Source: Rhizodiscina lignyota
Taxonomy: Eukaryota > Ascomycota > Dothideomycetes > Aulographales > Rhizodiscinaceae
Length of the DNA stretch: 64,000 nt
Direction of reading: 5' to 3'
Assembly: GCA_010015805.1 (NCBI GenBank)
Contig: ML978123.1
Span: forward strand, 1,984,001 to 2,048,000
The translations under genes were made by a program, and so were the position numbers. Positions 59,015 through 64,000 of the stretch are shown in pieces. The notes below the pieces were generated by a model, which saw nothing but the letters and a program-made list of their open reading frames with translations, did not search any database and had not been told where the DNA came from. The first letter of the stretch is position 1. Each line of letters starts with the position of its first letter.

Positions 59015-60566
59015 CGATGGAGCTGCAGTTCGCAGCTACGACTGACAGGATCAAAAAGAGATACCCCAAAAGTGGAGTGCAACATACTTGCTTCCGCTCA
59101 GCGCAGATTTTCTTGTTTTGGAGACTGGACTTTCGCTTCAAAGTAGTCTCGGTCAACCTGCTTTTAGGCAGCGACGAATTTCATTCCGTTCTTTTACTTC
59201 TTCTCCAAAGCGTGTGCTCTAGAGACTCCGACATTGTGGACGTGGCTCGACAGCCAATTTCTTTTATGTCTTGCTTTCAACACCTTCACAGCATGTAAAT
59301 TGATTAGCGTTCTAGCGAGGAGATGGTGTTTTGTTTAGGTCGGCCATTGGATCAAAGGCAAGGCGGACATATCGTCGACAGTCGTCAGTCGTCGGCAGCG
59401 GAAACTACAGGGTGTTCTTCATTATTTTTGGGTTTTTGGGCCCTCAATCTTTTCCTGTTCTCTTCTGGAACTGGCACAAGATTGATCAGAGCCGGTTCCG
59501 AGGTTCATGGGAAGGGATTGGGAATGGGGGAAATGGGTATAGATAAAAAGAAACCAACTTCAACAACACGTTTTGCCGCGTCTGGCTCTGGCCTCTGGAT
59601 GTGGATGCACATGGCCACAGACTGGCGTGGCATGAGGGCTACTTGTAGGCTTAAGATACCAAATCCTGTAACTGTATTTCGTACTGCTGCGGCAGGGCAT
59701 CGAAAGGAGAGCAATGCATGATAGTTGCAGACAGACCGCTTCACTTTTACCGTGTGAGCCAATTGAGTGAATGAACTTAGTGCTGGGAACTCCATGCAGC
59801 AACTGTCGATGGCCATTCTGTACTCTGAGTCCCATCCATTGCTCTTACACGCAACGAAAGAGGTGTATTTGATTGAGCAATAATGCTCGAGCGATACACC
59901 GCATTACGAGAGCATATGCAACTTTGGCTCAGAACGTGAGAGGGTGACGTGTCCAGGGATGCTGCGTTCCAGCATTGTGATGAGTTCATGTGGTTGGCCT
60001 CGAGGGCAAGGAAATGCCTGCATACTTGAGCGAGTCATGCGTTCGAGAAGTACGAAGTGCAGGGCACGACACATATGATGCTTGGGCACCAAGCATTATC
60101 ACATCATTGCGGGGTCGAAGAGGGGAAGAGAAAGTCACAGTCACTGATGAGAGCAGAGGGGATTGTTTGAGACCGTAAAGTAGTCAATTTTGAATTGCAG
60201 AGATGCCCTCTGAGTCGTGATATGCAGTTGATCATCCGTAAAGTAGCACCGGGCGGCCATGTGATGGCGCCCTGCTCCGATAACGACCGGCCCCCGAAGA
60301 ATCAGCAAAATGAGCCCACTCCATCCTCACAAGACCCGTCGCGCCGACGCTGTGATTTTGAAAACAGCCTTCTGCGCCTCAACTCCGCAGTTACGGAACT
60401 TCTGGGCGAATTTTGAGCCGCCTGGACGAACCTCGCCACCCGGAGCCTTGGCCTTCCGCACGCTGTCGCTGTCGCTGCTCGAGCGACTCGACACGCTGCC
60501 GTGATTGCTGGAAGGAGACGTGCGACCCACGCCTTTCATGTTCACCTTGGTGGGTCGCGCCTCATG
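59015..60566. other. Convergent intergenic, VAC7 / SF3b14
   Basis: 1.55 kb between converging genes. The left 1.3 kb shows no gene. The right end contains a short minus-strand frame listed separately. Confidence 0.4.
60327..60539 (-). CDS. Possible 70-residue basic protein
   Basis: From the ATG at 60539 a 70-codon frame runs to a TGA at 60327. It reads MKGVGRTSPSSNHGSVSS, a Ser/Asp stretch, then GGSKFAQKFRNCGVEAQKAV. Third positions favour C and G as in neighbouring exons, and composition is protein-like. It begins only 27 bp after the SF3b14 stop on the same strand, so it may be 3' UTR read by chance, a small separate gene, or a readthrough or alternative exon. I recognise no family. Confidence 0.25.
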   Translation of the reverse strand: MKGVGRTSPSSNHGSVSSRSSSDSDSVRKAKAPGGEVRPGGSKFAQKFRNCGVEAQKAVFKITASARRVL

Positions 60567-61211
60567 TTATTCGATGCCGTGTTGCTGCTTGAGGGCTTCT
60601 AAGTTGGCCTTACGATCCTCAAGGTCCGATTTTGACTTGGCCATCTTCTCGGGCTGGTGATACAGCACTGTACAAACAAACAATTAACGTCCAGACATGA
60701 TAAATGAGGGTAACATTGTATGACGGAAGCACATACCAACAAGATAGCGGTTTTGGAAGTTGAAGCCGTTCAGTTTGTCGCAGGCTTGCTTGGCATCTAC
60801 AACATCCTCATAGACAACGAACGCGGTGCCTTTCGTATTGTTCGCGATACCCTGGCGGATTTGACTATCACAGACGTCAGTAATGCTCTTCAAATGCATG
60901 GTCGCGTGCCACATTGCTAGTGTTGGACGCGCCACGGCGTGGAGGAGACATACCGCACAGAGCCAAACTTGCCGAAGAGATCGAAGAGCTCTTCCGGAGT
61001 GACGTTGTAGCTGTTATCCAATGTCAGATTACCCTCTCGTACCCTCTCGACGCGCTCGGAGGGCCGCGCAAGCGGTGCATACCTCAAGTTCTTGACGAAA
61101 AGAGCACTGCGTGTTCGCTCGAGTCAGCCTTTGCCACCTCTCAAAGGGAAGCAGCGGGGTGGAGGGCACTCACCGATTGACTTCTGGGGCAAGCTTTCCA
61201 CCTCTGCTCAT
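60567..61211 (-). CDS. SF3b subunit p14 (SF3B6/SF3B14)
   Basis: RNA-recognition-motif protein that contacts the branch adenosine in U2 snRNP. Exons 61211-61174, 61106-61083, 61010-60954, 60864-60737 and 60667-60567 give 115 aa (human 125). RNP2 is ALFVKNLS and RNP1 is [38 protein letters not shown] and the C-terminal KKQxG-like LKQQHGIE tail are diagnostic for p14. Exon 2 has only 24 nt, and all four introns (67-89 bp) are needed to keep frame. Yeast lacks this subunit, while filamentous fungi keep it, which fits an intron-rich genome. Confidence 0.96.
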
Positions 61212-62389
61212 CTTCTGGAGTGTTCGAGTGCCGTGGGATGTTGTGGTTGAAGAGTAAGAGAGGAGAAGCAGCGGGGGCTTTCCTTGGCTTGTGTCAAGTG
61301 AGGATCGACGTCTTGGAATTAGCGTGGCACGTGATGAGTTCGTGTGACGATGACGGGAAATCCGAGAGGTTGAGGATGGGTTTGTGGGAGTGGAGTGGAA
61401 GTTGGAGGGAGAAGATGTATCGATGATGTTTTATGTTAGAGCGCCTAGGCAGCTACGGAGCTATGGGGAAGTCACCCGGCGTTTGGTTCGCGCCTGCGCA
61501 TTCCAGTGCGCAGCTTCAATCGGCCATGCTGCATCGTCGGTGTTAAGCACGTATGAGAGGGTTAAAATTGGCATATTGCGTACACTGTTGCTCTCTAATT
61601 CACTTCGCCACTATCGCTCTATTTACTATGGAATGATTGAGCAGATGGTATAACTAGAGGCCTACTTAGGAGAGTGACCACTGAAATATGAGAGATCTGG
61701 TTGGTGTGGAGTGAAGCGATGGTTAGGGTTAGGGTTAGCTCCTCCAATATCAGAGTACATACCAATCTGCAGCTGTTCTACTCTCTGAGGGCGCGACTAG
61801 AGTGATAGCGACGCTTGATGGGAATGTGCTCTTCTCTGCATGCTCCCCTTGCTTCGAGGAGGTCATGAGAGGCATAAATCGGCGGCAGGATGATAAAATG
61901 TCTATAGTTGAGGCATCTTGGGGTCGCTGAAAGTCGTACGTGAAGCATCACTACTTGGCCTTGATGATCGCTCTAGAGGCGAGGGAGAGAACAGATTGCA
62001 GATAGGGCTCTTTAAGTCAATAGATTCGACCATCAAGGTCATATGTTTTGAAGCGACCCGTTGAGAGAGCTGTCACAAATGACAGAGCTCGGAGGTCCGT
62101 GGGAAGCTGGCCTGGCAGCCTTGCTCGCTCGCCCAGGCGGCGGGGACCTCGACCTGTCGACCGCACAACAACCAGAGGAATACTTTCACCCACTCTCTTC
62201 CAATCCTCACAACCACCTCCCATCGCCTCGCTCAGCGCACTTCCACGCTAGCTGGCCCCCATGATATGAGCGCCAACGCTGGGCACGGCTCTTATTTGTG
62301 TCGTGCGGCGTGGTAAACGCCCACCGACCACCCCCGAACCCCTCAGTCACCTCCGAAACCACTCTTCAATCCCATCAACTTTCCTCAGC
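61212..62389. promoter_or_regulatory. Divergent promoter region, SF3b14 / JHD1
   Basis: 1.18 kb between head-to-head genes. It holds a short TTAGGG array at about 61721. No other feature was recognised. Confidence 0.45.
61721..61738 (+). repeat. Short interstitial telomere-type repeat
   Basis: Three GGTTAG units (two full TTAGGG plus edges) lie in the SF3b14/JHD1 promoter interval. TTAGGG is the telomere repeat of most filamentous ascomycetes. The site could bind a Myb-domain factor of the Tbf1 type, as teloboxes do in yeast promoters, or mark an old repair scar. Confidence 0.6.
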
Positions 62390-64000
62390 ATGGCGCATCC
62401 ACAGGCGCGCGAGCCTGCGGCTCCCTCGCACCTCGTCGAGCCTCTCGTTCCCGATATCGCGTCCTCAGCATACACACCTGGACTCATCGCGCGACTGTTG
62501 GAGGATGATCACTACCACGGCAAGAGGAAGAGGCCTCAACCTACCAAGAACGTACGCGTCGTACAGCCCATCTCAACGCATCACAATCATAGTGGCAGCG
62601 TCAATTCTCATGCCCCAATGTCGCCGATGGATACGCTCGCCGACACCGCGCTGGGCACCAGCCCGACATACGGACCCTTCGCACGTCGACCTTCGGAGGT
62701 GATCGCATCTTCCGCTCCGCCCAGTCAATGGTCGCATGGCAATGCGTATACATCTCTTCCAATGCCTAATACCTCTTCCCTTCCCTACAGCGAGCGACCA
62801 GCGAAGCGAGCACGCTCCGAAGCCCTACCGTCTCCGCACCAATATCAGACGCTCTCGCGACCCGCCACCAGTCACAACCCTTCCTTTGGTATACAACACA
62901 ATGTTGAGCAGGCCATTGATAATGGCCATAGGATAAGACAACCAAGTCAGACGGAGCTTGAGATTGGCGAATTCTTGACTTCGCTCGCGAGGACGAGATA
63001 TGAGGGTGGCCCCGCAACTCCTCAGGCCAGCCAGGTGACTCCCAGCGCTGCCTGGCAGGCATTTCATCAGGAAGCTTCGGTGTATACAAATGCATCCGCA
63101 CCAGTTCCCACGTATACTGCCCACGATGCCTTAGTGGACAGCCAGTTTGGAGCAAATTCGACGCATGTCTTTCAGCAGTACGACCACTCCCCGCTGAACA
63201 TGGATGACTTTGGAGCATTTGGTCCAGAGCATCCATCGAGCACCTTCCACGAGGAATCATCCGTTCGCACTGCTCAGACGCATACTCCCCCGGAGGAGAA
63301 ACTTCCTGCGCCTACACCCACGGAGATCATGCAGACAGACGCGCAGAAAACCAAAGCGAAACAGAAGAGCAAAGCTCCCAAGAGCCGCGCATCCACAAGT
63401 AGAAGACAAAGCAGGGTAGATAAACAGAAGGCAAGAATCTCACTGGAGCCACCACAGCAGCTGGAGTCCCCTCAGAGCCTGCTCGTCGACTATACTGAAG
63501 GACCAACCACTGAGAGTGGCCTTTTGTCAAGCGAAGTAACGACTGAGAACCAGGAGACCTTGGAACGACCTGTGGTTCAGAGGCGACGCTCTGTCTCCGA
63601 CTTACCCTCTTCACTGATGATCCCAGGCAGCACAGTCCGATCCGTTTCTGTGCCCCCCAACGGTGTGCTAGCAGAAATGGGGCTTCCTCTAGATATAGGT
63701 ATGGAATATAAGACCCCCAAACATCGAAAGGGTCGAAAGCTTCAGCAGACTACAGTGTGCGGATCTTGCAATTACTCACCGAACGCCGTCACTGGCGAGA
63801 TGGAATCGTGGCTACAGTGCAATGGATGCAAGAGTTGGTTCCACTACATCTGCGCCGGCTTCAAGAACGAACGTGAGGTGAGGACCGTGGACAAGTTTCA
63901 CTGCAAAGACTGCAAGCCGAAATTCGGCCCTACCACTCGTAAGAGCGCCTCTACGCGTAATGCCTTTATGTTTGCTAACGTCATCAAGGTGTCCGACAAT
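62390..64000 (+). CDS. JHD1-type JmjC histone demethylase, N-terminal part with PHD finger
   Basis: JHD1 demethylates H3K36 me1/me2 using Fe(II) and 2-oxoglutarate. Only the N-terminal part is in the window. From ATG 62390 the frame is open to a GTAAGA donor at 63939; an intron 63939-63988 (branch GCTAAC, acceptor CAAG) leads to 12 nt of a second exon at the right edge. Residues 1-450 are disordered and Ser/Pro-rich. A C4HC3 PHD finger follows (about residues 458-510): VCGSC, WLQCNGC, FHYIC and FHCKDC. AGFKNEREVRTVDKFHC and GPTTR-VRQ match fungal JHD1 just before the JmjC domain. The JmjC domain itself is not visible, so the enzyme activity is inferred from this match. Confidence 0.88.
   Translation, partial: MAHPQAREPAAPSHLVEPLVPDIASSAYTPGLIARLLEDDHYHGKRKRPQPTKNVRVVQPISTHHNHSGSVNSHAPMSPMDTLADTALGTSPTYGPFARRPSEVIASSAPPSQWSHGNAYTSLPMPNTSSLPYSERPAKRARSEALPSPHQYQTLSRPATSHNPSFGIQHNVEQAIDNGHRIRQPSQTELEIGEFLTSLARTRYEGGPATPQASQVTPSAAWQAFHQEASVYTNASAPVPTYTAHDALVDSQFGANSTHVFQQYDHSPLNMDDFGAFGPEHPSSTFHEESSVRTAQTHTPPEEKLPAPTPTEIMQTDAQKTKAKQKSKAPKSRASTSRRQSRVDKQKARISLEPPQQLESPQSLLVDYTEGPTTESGLLSSEVTTENQETLERPVVQRRRSVSDLPSSLMIPGSTVRSVSVPPNGVLAEMGLPLDIGMEYKTPKHRKGRKLQQTTVCGSCNYSPNAVTGEMESWLQCNGCKSWFHYICAGFKNEREVRTVDKFHCKDCKPKFGPTTRKSASTRNAFMFANVIKVSDN

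Noticed and set aside
1-64000. Secondary-metabolite cluster, transposon, virus-like element, tRNA or rRNA genes
   Set aside because: I looked for synthase domains, transposase or reverse-transcriptase motifs, long terminal repeats and tRNA A/B boxes and saw none. A tRNAscan or repeat search was not possible here.

Overview
The window is nuclear DNA of a filamentous ascomycete (Pezizomycotina, most like a Dothideomycete). The evidence is dense protein-coding genes on both strands, short introns (about 48-180 bp) with GT(A/G)AGT-type donors and CTAAC/CTGAC branch sites, and families typical of this group (kapC-type bZIP, Vac7, Stb3, JHD1, a Thr-rich Kex2-site secreted protein). Class-level placement is inference. 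I saw no transposon, virus-like element, tRNA, rRNA, CRISPR array or metabolite cluster. Almost everything is conserved housekeeping or regulatory machinery. Splice models were built by hand from consensus sites, reading-frame phase and remembered family sequences.

Layout, 0-22 kb: C-terminal two thirds of the Mot1 Swi2/Snf2 ATPase (+, cut by the left edge); alpha/beta-hydrolase (-); arrestin-fold protein (-) divergent from a kapC-type bZIP factor (+); Stm1/HABP4 ribosome-binding protein (+); a secreted, Kex2-site protein with 13-residue repeats and a six-cysteine tail (+); tRNA 2'-phosphotransferase Tpt1 (-); TBC1D5-like Rab-GAP (+).

22-44 kb: Stb3-like Sin3-binding protein (-); topoisomerase III (-) divergent from a DUF1295 membrane protein (+); Hut1-type ER nucleotide-sugar transporter (-); a doubtful hypothetical reading frame; three-KH RNA-binding protein (-); zinc alcohol dehydrogenase (-); Yippee protein (-) divergent from a TPR-DnaJ co-chaperone (+); EBP-like membrane protein (-); then Bst1/PGAP1 GPI inositol deacylase (-).

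44-64 kb: the rest of Bst1; mitochondrial helicase Irc3 (-); Wee1 kinase (+); Vac7 (+); SF3b p14 splicing subunit (-) divergent from a JHD1-type PHD/JmjC demethylase (+, cut by the right edge).

There is no operon-like logic. Recurrent themes are RNA handling (Tpt1, Stm1, KH protein, SF3b14) and RGG-type tails or inserts (Stm1, Tpt1, topoisomerase III). G1/S-type promoter motifs (MCB/SCB) lie just upstream of TOP3 and WEE1. The most unusual single locus is the secreted repeat/cystine-knot-like gene at 15.2-16.4 kb.
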